NCBI GenBank assembly: GCA_964459495.1
Contig: CAYWNK010000002.1
Coordinates: forward strand, 1 to 64,000
Direction of reading: 5' to 3'
Source: CAYWNK01 sp964459495
GTDB lineage: Bacteria; Planctomycetota; UBA1135; GCA-002686595
DNA length: 64,000 nt
Under the pieces are notes generated by a model. The model saw nothing but the letters and a program-made list of their open reading frames with translations, was not told the DNA's origin and ran no database searches. Shown piece by piece: positions 49,495 to 58,335 of this stretch (position 1 is the stretch's first letter; every line of letters begins with the position of its first letter). Position numbers and translations under genes: made by a program.

Positions 49495-51834
49495 ATGACC
49501 GTTGTGACCCCCGCTGCCAAGCCCACCTACGAGGCCCTGTCCGCCAACTTCCCCCACTGGGAAGCCATCGCGGACATGATCGATCAGTGCATCGACCTGA
49601 CCCTGAACCTGCGCCAGAGCGGGCACCCCGGTGGGTCGCGCTCCAAGGTCCCCTTCATGGTGGCCACCACGCTGGGCGCCGGCATGCGCTGGGACATCCG
49701 CCGTCCCGAGCTCGCGTTCGGCGACCGCTACGTCCTCGTGGCTGGCCACTGCAACCCGGGCACCTACGCGATGCTGGCCGTCTACAACGAGGCCCTGCGC
49801 ATCATGCACGAGCGCACCGGCGACGACCGCTATCTCGTGCCCGACGCCGCCAACCGCCAGCTGGTCTGGGAAGACCTGCTGCACCTGCGCCACAACGGCC
49901 AGCTGCCCGGCCATGCGGAGATGGAGGGCAAGACCCTCTTCTTCAAGTTCAACACCGGTCCCAGCGGCCACGGCGCGCCGGCCGCGCTGGGTGAGGCGAT
50001 GGCCCACAAGCACGCGGGCACGGGCGCCAAAGTCTTCGCCTGTGAGGGCGAGGGCGGCCACTCCGCCGGCGCCCATCACGAGGTCAAGAACTCGGCCTTC
50101 GGGCTGGGCCTCGACAACCTGATCTACCTGCTGGACTGGAACGATCACGGCATCGACAGCTTCGCCAACTCCACCGTCATGGAGGGCACGCCCAAGGAGT
50201 GGTTCGAGCCCTACGGCTGGCGCGTAGCCGGCGCCGAAGACGGACACGACTTCGGTCAGATCACCCGGGCGCTGCTTGAGATCGTCCACGCCGACAACAC
50301 CGACGGCAAGCCCGGCTGCGTGTGGTTCAAGACCCGCAAGGGCCGCGGCTACTATGTGTACGACGCCCCCTCCCACGGCAAAGCCCACGGCCGCAACTCC
50401 GAGACGTTCTGGAAGTGCCGCGAGGACTTCGCCAAGAAGTACGGCGTCACCTTCGAGGGCCACGGCGATACGACCGACACCGGTGAAGACGGCTGCCGCG
50501 AGCAGTCGAAGTCGTGGTTCGAGACCGTGTTCAGCGTGCTCCGCAACACCGAAGGCCTGGCCGAGTACCTGGCCAACACGCTTCTCGAGATCGGGGATTC
50601 GGTCCCCACCGACCACGCTCCCACGACCCTCGATCCGGCCAAGAACATGCACGAGGACCGCTCCTGGCTGGCCCTCGACAAGCTGCCGGAGAGCCTGTTC
50701 ATGGAGCCCGGCGCCAAGGGCGCGAACAAGGACGGGTTCAAGACCTTCGGCGCCTGGGTGAACTCCGTCGCACAGGAGAAAATGGGCCGCCCGCTCGTCC
50801 TGGCTTGCTCCGCAGACCTGGCGGATTCGACGGCCATCTCGGGCTTCTCCAAGGACTTTGGCGACACCAAGGGATTTGGCTGGTACGAGCGCAACTCCAA
50901 CACGCAGGGCGCGCTGCTGCCCCAGCAAATCACCGAGTTCACCAACTCCGGTCTCGTCTGTGGAGCCGCGAGCGTGAACATGAGCGCGGACCCCGAGAAC
51001 AGCTTCCTCGGCTACTGGGGCGCGTGCTCAACCTACGGCAGCTTCAGCTACCTGAAGTACGGGCTCATGCGCCTGTACAGCCAGCTCGCCCAGGACTGTG
51101 AGCTGAAGGTCGGCAAGGTGATCTGGGTCGCTGGCCACTCCGGCCCCGAGACCGCCGAAGACAGCCGGACGCACTTCGGCGTGTTCGCACCTGTCGTCAC
51201 CCAGCTCTTCCCCGAAGGCCACGTGATCAACCTGCGCCCCTGGGAGCCCAATGAAGTGGCGCCGGCCCTGGCCGCCGCGCTCTCTGCCGACGCACCGATC
51301 ATCGCGCTGCACCTCACCCGGCCCGCCGTCCAGGTGCCCGACCGCAAGGCTCTCGGGATGGCTAGCCACATGGATGCGGCCAAGGGTGCCTACATCGTGC
51401 GCGACTACGATCCGACAAAGCCGAAGGAAGGCACGCTGATCGTCGAGGGCACCTCGACGATGGAGTCGATCGTGTCCCTTCTGCCGCAGTTCCACTCCGG
51501 CGAGGCACCCAACTGCAAGATCGTCGCGGCGATCTCCCACGAGCTCTTCCAGCTGCAGTCCAAGGAGTATCGCAACACGGTTCTTCACAAGTCCGATTGG
51601 CTGGACTCCACGGTGATCTCCAACGGCAGCCGCATCGGCATGCACCCCTGGCTGTCGTCGAAGGTCGCTGAGGGTTACGCGATGACCTCCGACCACGACA
51701 ACCGCTGGCGCACCGGCGGCTCGCTGGAAGAGGTCAAGGAAGAGGCGCACCTGAATCCCACGCACCTGCTCGCGGGCATCAAGCGCTTCGCCGCCGATCG
51801 GCACTCCCGGCTTTCGGCCCTGTCGATGCCCTGA
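49495..51834 (+). CDS. Transketolase-family enzyme (long form)
   Basis: A 779-residue thiamine-diphosphate enzyme, longer than the usual 630-680. The N-terminal SGHPGGS has the substrate His. The TPP motif reads CEGEGGHSAGAHHE followed by DWND, with Glu in place of the second Asp-like GDG position and changed flanks. The pyrimidine domain has DLADSTAISGFSKDF and ITEFTNSGLVCGAASVNMSA. The C-terminal domain has LLPQFHSGEAPNCKIVAAI. The order of domains fits transketolase, but the C-terminal part is diverged and may have a different aldose or ketose acceptor. It is a standalone gene ending at a 41-bp hairpin. Role in the pentose phosphate pathway is likely, not proven. Confidence 0.85.
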   Translation: MTVVTPAAKPTYEALSANFPHWEAIADMIDQCIDLTLNLRQSGHPGGSRSKVPFMVATTLGAGMRWDIRRPELAFGDRYVLVAGHCNPGTYAMLAVYNEALRIMHERTGDDRYLVPDAANRQLVWEDLLHLRHNGQLPGHAEMEGKTLFFKFNTGPSGHGAPAALGEAMAHKHAGTGAKVFACEGEGGHSAGAHHEVKNSAFGLGLDNLIYLLDWNDHGIDSFANSTVMEGTPKEWFEPYGWRVAGAEDGHDFGQITRALLEIVHADNTDGKPGCVWFKTRKGRGYYVYDAPSHGKAHGRNSETFWKCREDFAKKYGVTFEGHGDTTDTGEDGCREQSKSWFETVFSVLRNTEGLAEYLANTLLEIGDSVPTDHAPTTLDPAKNMHEDRSWLALDKLPESLFMEPGAKGANKDGFKTFGAWVNSVAQEKMGRPLVLACSADLADSTAISGFSKDFGDTKGFGWYERNSNTQGALLPQQITEFTNSGLVCGAASVNMSADPENSFLGYWGACSTYGSFSYLKYGLMRLYSQLAQDCELKVGKVIWVAGHSGPETAEDSRTHFGVFAPVVTQLFPEGHVINLRPWEPNEVAPALAAALSADAPIIALHLTRPAVQVPDRKALGMASHMDAAKGAYIVRDYDPTKPKEGTLIVEGTSTMESIVSLLPQFHSGEAPNCKIVAAISHELFQLQSKEYRNTVLHKSDWLDSTVISNGSRIGMHPWLSSKVAEGYAMTSDHDNRWRTGGSLEEVKEEAHLNPTHLLAGIKRFAADRHSRLSALSMP

Positions 51835-51842
51835 TCCGGCAG

Positions 51843-51929
51843 CCGGCAGCGTCCGGTGCAGACATGCCAAGGCCCCCCTTCGCTCGGCGCGAAGGGGGGC
51901 CTTGGCATGTCTGCATCGGACGCTGCCGG
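51843..51929. terminator. 41-bp-stem hairpin between convergent genes
   Basis: From 51843 to 51883 and 51889 to 51929 the sequence is self-complementary with a 5-nt loop (TCGGC). All 41 positions pair except one G-T wobble (51856 with 51916). It fills the gap between the transketolase stop (51834) and the end of the convergent gene (51935). It probably acts as a strong two-way transcription stop, though it is much longer than needed and has no T run. Open frames that appear within it on both strands are a result of the symmetry. Confidence 0.75.
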
Positions 51930-51934
51930 TGGTC

Positions 51935-52597
51935 CTACTTGCGACGCAGGAGCGGCATCGCAAGGGACTCGGCGAGCTGCCCCTCGGAGGGCGCGTGCTG
52001 CTGGATGAGCGCCGCGGCGGCGCGCATCAGGTCGTCCTTGCTACCCAAGTCCAACCCAGCGGCCGAAGCGGGCAGCGGCGCGCTGGGGGCGAAGCCCGTC
52101 GCGACCACAGCGTTCCAGGCATCCGCGGCTGCGGCGGCGGAGATTTGCTCCGGAAGAGCCGGCGCAGCAAGGAACGGCGCCGAACCCTCCAGGCTTGAGA
52201 CGGGCCAGCCGTCTTCGCCCGCGGCCATCGGGACAATGCCGATGAGGCGCCCGTCGAGATCGCCGCGGTTGATGCGTTCGACCGTCTCCGCGCCGAACTG
52301 CAGCACCGGTTCAGCGGACTGCCGGGGCACAAAGTCCTCAGACGCCACGTCGAGCACCACCAGGTACCCAGCAGTGATCCTGGGGGCCTCGGCCCGCCAG
52401 AGGTGCTTGTAGGCCTCCGCCAGCCGGAAAGGCTGCACGTGCAGGACGCCAATGGAGCCGTCCTGCGCCACGGGCGCTGTGGGCTCTGCGGGAGCCGCGT
52501 TGGCGGACCAGGGTCCGGCGGCGACGCCCCAAACGGCGAGGCCCGCGAGGGCCGCTCCGGCCATGAGGCCGCGCTTCCAGGTTTGATGCTTATTCAA
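51935..52597 (-). CDS. Secreted hypothetical protein after the lectin-like hydrolase gene
   Basis: A roughly 220-residue protein with a basic N-terminus and signal peptide (HQTWKRGLMAGAALAGLAVW, cleaved near ANA). The mature part is Ala-rich, with GVLHVQPFRLAEAYKHLWRA and VVLDVASEDFVPRQSAEPVL. No catalytic motif was found. The start is given as TTG at 52597, overlapping the stop of the previous gene, because it supplies the positive N-region; the ATG at 52564 would remove it. It is coupled with the upstream gene on the same strand and convergent with transketolase. Function unknown. Confidence 0.65.
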   Translation of the reverse strand: MNKHQTWKRGLMAGAALAGLAVWGVAAGPWSANAAPAEPTAPVAQDGSIGVLHVQPFRLAEAYKHLWRAEAPRITAGYLVVLDVASEDFVPRQSAEPVLQFGAETVERINRGDLDGRLIGIVPMAAGEDGWPVSSLEGSAPFLAAPALPEQISAAAAADAWNAVVATGFAPSAPLPASAAGLDLGSKDDLMRAAAALIQQHAPSEGQLAESLAMPLLRRK

Positions 52598-55019
52598 CGG
52601 TGAACTCCAGGTCGTCGATGCCAATGGCGCCCTGCGTGGAGGCACCGGGTTGCGCGAATTCCAGGCGGATCGCCGCCAGGCGGGTCAGGTCCAGGTTGCG
52701 GCCATCGGCCACGAAGTCGGTCAAGCGAATGCGGTGGGCTTCGAAGTCATTCGACCACCCGCCGCCGCGCTGGTAAGGCTCCTCGACGCCGCCGCCATAG
52801 GCGCCAGTTCGAACGGTGCTCGTGTTGCCCCAACGGTCCACCAGGGTCACGTCGAAGACGATGTCCCCCAGCTCGGCCACCGTCAGGGGGTGACGTGCGA
52901 TCGCCGCGGCGCGGAAGGCCACGAAATCGTAGGAACGCACGTCGAGGGCCGAGCCCTCGAGGTCCCACTGGAGGAAGCGCGGGTCGTCCCACGAGAACAC
53001 GATGCCCAGATACTGGTCCAGGTTCCCCCCCGCGCGGCTCATGCCGTTGAAGGGATCGCTCGGGTTGTAGACCAGGCTGCTATCCAGGTCTTGCAGTCGG
53101 CCCTCTTCCAGGGACACCAGGTCGGTCGACACCACCGTGCCCGAGCTGGATAGGTCCACCTCGGTGTTGGTCTGGAAGTCGTCGACGACCAGACGCTCGT
53201 CCAGGTCCTGGGTGTAGTCCAGGTTGACGACAACGCAGGGGTCGGTCGGCCGCCCGATCGGGCCGAACTCCTCCCATTGGCGCCAAAAGAAGTCCTCGCC
53301 GGCAGGTTCATCGCGCACGTAGAACGCGGCCAGGGGAACCAGATAGCCGAGGAGGATCTCGTGCGTCGCGGCCTCTCCAATCTGGCAGGGCCCGGTGGCA
53401 AAGGGGTTGCCGCCGCCGTTGTGAAAGTTGCCGTGTCCCGCGCCGTGCAGCACGGTCGTCGAACGACTGCCGAATCCGCGCTCCACCAGGGGGAACGACT
53501 GGCCAGGGCTCTGATTGGGGAAGCCCGTAACATCGCTGTCGGAGCTGCCAACCCAGAGGTGGTAGTTGGAGCCGTAGGGGTTCGAGCGGTTCTGACCAAA
53601 GAAGGTCGTGGGCGCGATGCTCGACATCAACAGGATGTCTTCGATGTCGTAGTCGGTGGGGACGTAGTCCCCGTCCATGATCTTGTCGTAGGCGCGGGTG
53701 ATTCCCTCGCCACCACGGCTGTGGCCAATCCAGATCAGCTGGTCGTCGCGAACATGATTCTCCAGCGCGCCGCCGGCGATGATGTCGAGGTTGGCGAAGA
53801 AGGAATCGGTGTTGATCAACGTGGTGTCCGACGCCGCATCGATGCCGGGCCCGGTGTTGTTCGTGTGGCTCATGACCACGTAGCCGTACGAGGCCATGTG
53901 GTTGCCGATGTGGTCGTACCACTGGAAGTTGTGGCCGTTGCCGTGGCTGACGACCATGACCGGGAGCAGTCCGAGGTTGGCGATGTTGCTCGGATAGAAC
54001 ACCACCTGCTGCTGGAACGTCCCGAGGCTGTACTGATCTGTGGAGACCCCATAGGGCCCAGGGGCCACGGTATCGCGGACCACAACCACACCGGGACGAT
54101 CCCCCCGGCCGTCGATCAGATCGCCGTCCGAGAGCAGACCATCGCCATCGACGTCGACCACGATGTCATAGGGCACGCCAAGGTCGACCCCGCTCGTTCC
54201 GTTGAGCAAGCCAGCATCGATCAGCACAGAGCCGGTGCTCACGCCGCCGCTGCCGATCGTGAAGGGCTGAGCCATGCCCCGCACGTCCACGAGCACGTCG
54301 TTCGCGTCCCACTCCGCCGAGGTGCGCGAAGCGACCACGAACACGTCGACCGACTGACCCGCCAGGTGCGTGAACACGGTCGGGTCGACGTTCACCCAAA
54401 GGTCTTCGCCCTGGTTGCTGGCCAAGGGACGCTCGAAGAAGGGGTAGGCCGTGATCGGACGTCCAGCGAGCTCAGTCTCCAGCGGCCCGCTGCTGCCCGG
54501 CCCCGTGAAGGTCACCGGCAGAGCGTTCGTCAGGTTCGAACCCGCGCCGCAGGGGCCACCGCCGTCGCGGTACCAGGCCTGGAAGTTCCAGGTGGCACCG
54601 ACAGCAACCGGAGCACCGATCTCGTTCGCGCCGGCGAGCACGCCGGTTTCGGTGAACGACCCCGCAGCGTCGGAGAACGCGGTGGGGAAGCGGAACAAGC
54701 CGCCGGCGAGGCACAGGGTCCCGTCGCCCAATGCGATCGGCGCTGTGGTCCCGGGCCCCATGAAGATGAGGCCAAACTGGGAGGGGGCGACCCCGCTCAC
54801 CGTCAGGGCCAAGTCGTCGGCAAAGACATCGGTGCTGCCGCTCCCCGTCAGCAGTGCGCCGGTCGCGGGATTCCCATCGGACCCGAGGTTGCCACAGCCG
54901 GCGGCTGGGTCATCGTTCCCGCAGGGACAAGCGTCCCCGAAACAAAAGGGTGTCCCCACCTGAGCTTGCGCGGCTGGCGCGAAGCAGGCGGCGGACACGA
55001 GCAAAAGCAGGTGGCGCAT
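52590..55019 (-). CDS. Secreted protein: WYRD domain, cohesin-like linker and alpha/beta-hydrolase
   Basis: An 809-residue exported protein. The signal peptide (MRHLLLLVSAACFAPAAQAQ) leads to the WYRD-type domain with CFGDACPCGNDDPAAGCGNL and NFQAWYRDGGGPCGAGSNLT (about residues 27-180). A beta-rich segment follows. An alpha/beta-hydrolase then starts near residue 345 (LPVMVVSHGNGHNFQWYDHI), with nucleophile elbow GHSRGG (near 440) and HGAGHGNFHN later. A C-terminal CBM-like beta-sandwich (DDFQTNTEVDLSSSGTV, then FSWDDPRFLQWDLEGSALDV) ends the protein. It may be a secreted lipase/esterase that binds polymer; no substrate is evident. Confidence 0.82.
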   Translation of the reverse strand: MRHLLLLVSAACFAPAAQAQVGTPFCFGDACPCGNDDPAAGCGNLGSDGNPATGALLTGSGSTDVFADDLALTVSGVAPSQFGLIFMGPGTTAPIALGDGTLCLAGGLFRFPTAFSDAAGSFTETGVLAGANEIGAPVAVGATWNFQAWYRDGGGPCGAGSNLTNALPVTFTGPGSSGPLETELAGRPITAYPFFERPLASNQGEDLWVNVDPTVFTHLAGQSVDVFVVASRTSAEWDANDVLVDVRGMAQPFTIGSGGVSTGSVLIDAGLLNGTSGVDLGVPYDIVVDVDGDGLLSDGDLIDGRGDRPGVVVVRDTVAPGPYGVSTDQYSLGTFQQQVVFYPSNIANLGLLPVMVVSHGNGHNFQWYDHIGNHMASYGYVVMSHTNNTGPGIDAASDTTLINTDSFFANLDIIAGGALENHVRDDQLIWIGHSRGGEGITRAYDKIMDGDYVPTDYDIEDILLMSSIAPTTFFGQNRSNPYGSNYHLWVGSSDSDVTGFPNQSPGQSFPLVERGFGSRSTTVLHGAGHGNFHNGGGNPFATGPCQIGEAATHEILLGYLVPLAAFYVRDEPAGEDFFWRQWEEFGPIGRPTDPCVVVNLDYTQDLDERLVVDDFQTNTEVDLSSSGTVVSTDLVSLEEGRLQDLDSSLVYNPSDPFNGMSRAGGNLDQYLGIVFSWDDPRFLQWDLEGSALDVRSYDFVAFRAAAIARHPLTVAELGDIVFDVTLVDRWGNTSTVRTGAYGGGVEEPYQRGGGWSNDFEAHRIRLTDFVADGRNLDLTRLAAIRLEFAQPGASTQGAIGIDDLEFTVE

Positions 55020-55256
55020 GTGCGTGTTGAGGGGTTAGCCGGGGTTTCTACACCCTGAATCCTACACCCTCCCGGCGCCGCGGACGGCTTTGCGTGACCA
55101 AGTTGAACAAGGCCAGAACGCAGTCCCAATCAGGCCCCAGAGCGCGTTTCCGCACACCACCTTCGACAAAGTCCTCGGGCGGCCATTTCGGTCCAGCGCC
55201 CCGCCCCGCATGCTGGCCAAGAAGTCTCCATTCGTGCCACTGCCGCCCGACCTGCC

Positions 55257-55832
55257 ATGAGCCTCCTCGTCCTACTCCTCATCGCTTCCCTCGTTTTTGC
55301 CCTCCACAGCTCCATGGCCGAGCCATCGAAAGAGGAGATGGCTGCCCTAATGGCCAGGTTCAAGGAAGCCGCCGAGCCCTCCGCACCCCATGCCTGGCTT
55401 GCCAAGCTCGCCGGCGAGTGGATCCTCGAGACCACCTCCCCCATGCAGGGAGGCAGCAAGACCCAGGGCAAGGTCAGCGCCAAGATGATCCAGGGCGGCC
55501 GCTTTCTCCAAGAGGAGCTCACCAGTGAATGGATGGGCGGCACGGTCACCCGCATCCAGGTCCTCGGCTACGACAACGTGCAGGCCAAGTACCTCACCAC
55601 GTCCACCGCCTCAAACTCCACATCCATCTTCTTCGGCCAAGGCACCCGCGACGAGTCCACCGGCGTCCTCACCATTCACACCCCCATCCACGACCCAATG
55701 ACCCCAGAAGGCCGCATGAGCCGTACCGTGGTCACTTACCCCAACTCTGACGAGCAGCACATCCAGGTGTACGACACGCAGGGTGACCGCGAAGTGCTGG
55801 TGGTTGAGATGACGATGCGGCGATGCCAGTAG
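55257..55832 (+). CDS. DUF1579-family protein
   Basis: A 191-residue protein with an N-terminal membrane or signal segment (SLLVLLLIASLVFALHSSMA). The DUF1579 core follows: HAWLAKLAGEWILETTSPMQ, GGRFLQEELTSEWMGG and the central GYDNVQAKYLTTSTASNSTS. Function of the family is unknown; members are lipocalin-like beta-barrels. The gene is divergent from the 809-residue protein. The 237-bp upstream region shows CTACACCCT twice (about 55048 and 55065) and no other recognisable signal. Confidence 0.8.
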   Translation: MSLLVLLLIASLVFALHSSMAEPSKEEMAALMARFKEAAEPSAPHAWLAKLAGEWILETTSPMQGGSKTQGKVSAKMIQGGRFLQEELTSEWMGGTVTRIQVLGYDNVQAKYLTTSTASNSTSIFFGQGTRDESTGVLTIHTPIHDPMTPEGRMSRTVVTYPNSDEQHIQVYDTQGDREVLVVEMTMRRCQ

Positions 55833-56215
55833 GTTCCGCGATTGGCTTGTCGCGCCGCAAGCAACGCAGCCCTTGCTCCTCGGCGGCTTGGAAGAAACCA
55901 ACCCAAGCGGCCCAGCGCTGCCGCCTGACCGGCGCAATCGACCGTGCCCTTGTGCCACTCTCCTCCATGGCTCCAGGTGCACTGCCCAAGCTTGGCGCTA
56001 GGGCTGAGAGTTCCAAGTGAGCGACCTGGCCTGTCGCGCTCCATCGCAAAGCCCGGCCTGGGGTAGGGGCGCCACATGAAGGAAACGCGCGCAACGACCT
56101 CGAAACGTCCGGTTCCCCCACCGCTGTTCGTCAGCAATCCAGTTGTCCGGCACCGGGTTGATCGCGATGGAGGCGTTCCAGCTCAGCCCTGAGCACCTGG
56201 CACTATGCTGATTCC
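55833..56215. other. 383-bp region without a clear gene
   Basis: No frame here has a start, signal and codon pattern of a real gene. On the reverse strand, about 56055-56200 reads as an unbroken stretch containing NPVPDNWIADEQRWGNRTF, which looks protein-like but has no start codon nearby and fails further on. It might be a gene relic. The end of the region should hold the promoter of the following secreted-protein gene. Confidence 0.4.
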
Positions 56216-58234
56216 ATGCTCATCCCCATCCTGGCCCTAGCCATCCTCCAGGTACCCCAGGATCGATCGCTTGCCGCCCCACCCCGAATCGAGCGGGGTG
56301 CCACAGCAAGTTCTGAACGGCTCGATCCGGAGACCTTTGGGCCCTCCGTGGTCGAGAGCATGGACGCGGTGCTCGCGCGGGCGAACGGAGTGGCGTTGCC
56401 GCCCGATCCCAGACGGCGCAACGGAGCCTCGGGCGAGTGGACCGTGCCGCCACTGGGTGATGCAACCTCTCCCCATTCCGGAGAGCGCTACGTGTTCAAC
56501 TCCTGGGGGGATACGCGCCTTGGAGTTGGATTTCGGCGAGTGGTACAGCTGCAGGGCCTTTGGTTGGCCAAGCATGGTAGCGCAGGTGCTACCGCCCCTA
56601 GCGTTCAGGTAGTCGGTTACCGGGACGGGGTCGAAGTCGGTCGCACGGAACCTTCCCGCGGGCTCACGGAACAGCCTCTTTGGTGGGCGCTGGATTTGCC
56701 GGAGGTGGACAGGGTCGTGTTCCTGGCGGAGGCGGCGACCCATGGTGTGGGCTGGTTCGCCATCGACGACCTCACCTTCTCCGTGGAGGAGCACGGCGGG
56801 CACCGGACCCTGGTCGCTGACTTCGAAGACCTGGCCCATGGCGAAAGCCTGACGGGTAGCGGGTATTTCGACCTGGACTGGGAAGTGGGGAGCGGAGAAT
56901 TGGATGCCAAGGCCCACCCCAGCGCCCCGGTACCGAACCCAGGCCCGGCGGCTCCAAGCCTGGTCTCGCAGTCAACGATCATGGCGCCGCCCGCCATCGA
57001 GAGGTCGCCCAGCGCCTTCGTCCAGCCGCCAGGTCAAGGCATGGGGATCGAAGGGCCCCGGCTCGGCGACACCGGAATCCTCAGCGTTCCCGACACCAAC
57101 GGAGCAGCCGGCCCCGATCACTACGTGGCTGCCCCCAATGGTCACCTGTCGATCTACTCCAAGACTTCTGGGCAGCGACTGCTTGACGTGGCGCAGACGA
57201 CGTTCTTCGCGAGCGGTGGCATCCTCGGAGATCCGCGGATCGCCTACGACTCGAACGAGGACCGTTTCGTCCTGATCGCCTCCGACTGGGATTCCCGGGT
57301 CTACCTGGCCTACTCCATGACCGAGGATCCGACGGGAGCTTGGTTCAAGACCTCCTTCCCCGTGACCCAGGGGGCGGACGCCGGCGCCTTTCCCGACTAC
57401 CCCACCCTCGGGCTGGATGAGAACGGCATCTACACGGCGCTCTTCATGGCTCCGGGAGGGATGTCGATCTTCGCGATCGACAAGCAGCCGCTGCTGGCGG
57501 CTTCCCCTTCGCTGGGGACGGTGACCGCCTGGCGCTCCCTGCCGATTAAAGGAGCGATTCAGCCCTGCGTCACCTTTGGAAGCTCGAACGGTCCCTACCT
57601 GGTGTCGCGCAGCAGCAGCCAGAGCCTCCGGATTCGTCAGGTCACGGGCCCCCTTACGGCCCCCACCCTCGTGGAGAAAGAAGGCCTAGTGAGTGTTCCG
57701 GCCTTCAGCGATGCTCCCGACGTGCCGCAGCTCGGTTCGGGCATCCGGCTGTCCACCAGCACGGATCGACCGATGAACGCGGTGTACCGCTCAGGCTCGC
57801 TCTGGACGGCGCACTGCATCGACGTGGCCGGGCGCGCCGGATTGCGCTGGTATCAGATCGACCCTGACGCCCCCAGCGTGATCCAGCTCGGCACCGTCGC
57901 CCATCCGCTACGCAGCTTCTTCATGCCCTCGATCGCGGTCAACGCTGCGGAGGAGGTCGCTCTCGGCTTCACGGCATCGAGCCCCTCGGAGTACGCAAGC
58001 GTCTACACCACGGGCCGCAAGCCCTCGTACCCCGCAGGCGTCACCGCCGAGCCCGTCCTCGTGCACGCCGGAGAGGGGCCCTACACGCTCCTTGACCAGC
58101 AGGGCGTGAGCCGTTGGGGCGACTACAGCGTCACGGGCGTCGATCCCATCGACGACTGCACCTTCTGGACGATTCAGCAGTACGCCCTTTCCCCGAATCA
58201 GTGGGGTCTGTGGATCCAAGCCCTGTCCTATTGA
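56216..58234 (+). CDS. Large secreted hypothetical protein
   Basis: A 672-residue exported protein. A short signal peptide (MLIPILALAILQVPQD) is followed by a jelly-roll-like domain with YVFNSWGDTRLGVGFRRVVQ. A linker and a six- or seven-bladed propeller-like region follow: VPDTNGAAGPDHYVAAPNGH near residue 300, DPRIAYDSNEDRFVLIASDW, and GWRSLP-like blades. The C-terminus WGDYSVTGVDPIDDCTFWTI is common in large secreted bacterial proteins of unknown function. No enzymatic residues are recognised. It stands alone, convergent with the HEAT gene at 58336. Confidence 0.72.
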   Translation: MLIPILALAILQVPQDRSLAAPPRIERGATASSERLDPETFGPSVVESMDAVLARANGVALPPDPRRRNGASGEWTVPPLGDATSPHSGERYVFNSWGDTRLGVGFRRVVQLQGLWLAKHGSAGATAPSVQVVGYRDGVEVGRTEPSRGLTEQPLWWALDLPEVDRVVFLAEAATHGVGWFAIDDLTFSVEEHGGHRTLVADFEDLAHGESLTGSGYFDLDWEVGSGELDAKAHPSAPVPNPGPAAPSLVSQSTIMAPPAIERSPSAFVQPPGQGMGIEGPRLGDTGILSVPDTNGAAGPDHYVAAPNGHLSIYSKTSGQRLLDVAQTTFFASGGILGDPRIAYDSNEDRFVLIASDWDSRVYLAYSMTEDPTGAWFKTSFPVTQGADAGAFPDYPTLGLDENGIYTALFMAPGGMSIFAIDKQPLLAASPSLGTVTAWRSLPIKGAIQPCVTFGSSNGPYLVSRSSSQSLRIRQVTGPLTAPTLVEKEGLVSVPAFSDAPDVPQLGSGIRLSTSTDRPMNAVYRSGSLWTAHCIDVAGRAGLRWYQIDPDAPSVIQLGTVAHPLRSFFMPSIAVNAAEEVALGFTASSPSEYASVYTTGRKPSYPAGVTAEPVLVHAGEGPYTLLDQQGVSRWGDYSVTGVDPIDDCTFWTIQQYALSPNQWGLWIQALSY

Positions 58235-58335
58235 GCAGATCCCGTTGCCGAGAATCGCGTCATGCCCGCAGTGGGTCGCAAGACCGGGCACGGCGGACCG
58301 CTCTCGACTGACCACGCCTGCACCTTGGGCCTACC

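Noticed and set aside
51860..51935. Short frames starting MPRPPFA on both strands
   Set aside because: Both are produced by the 41-bp inverted repeat; identical starts reflect symmetry, not genes.
53277..55058. 593-codon frame opposite the lectin-like hydrolase gene
   Set aside because: Valine/glycine/arginine-rich translation without motifs; mirrors the codon bias of the true gene.
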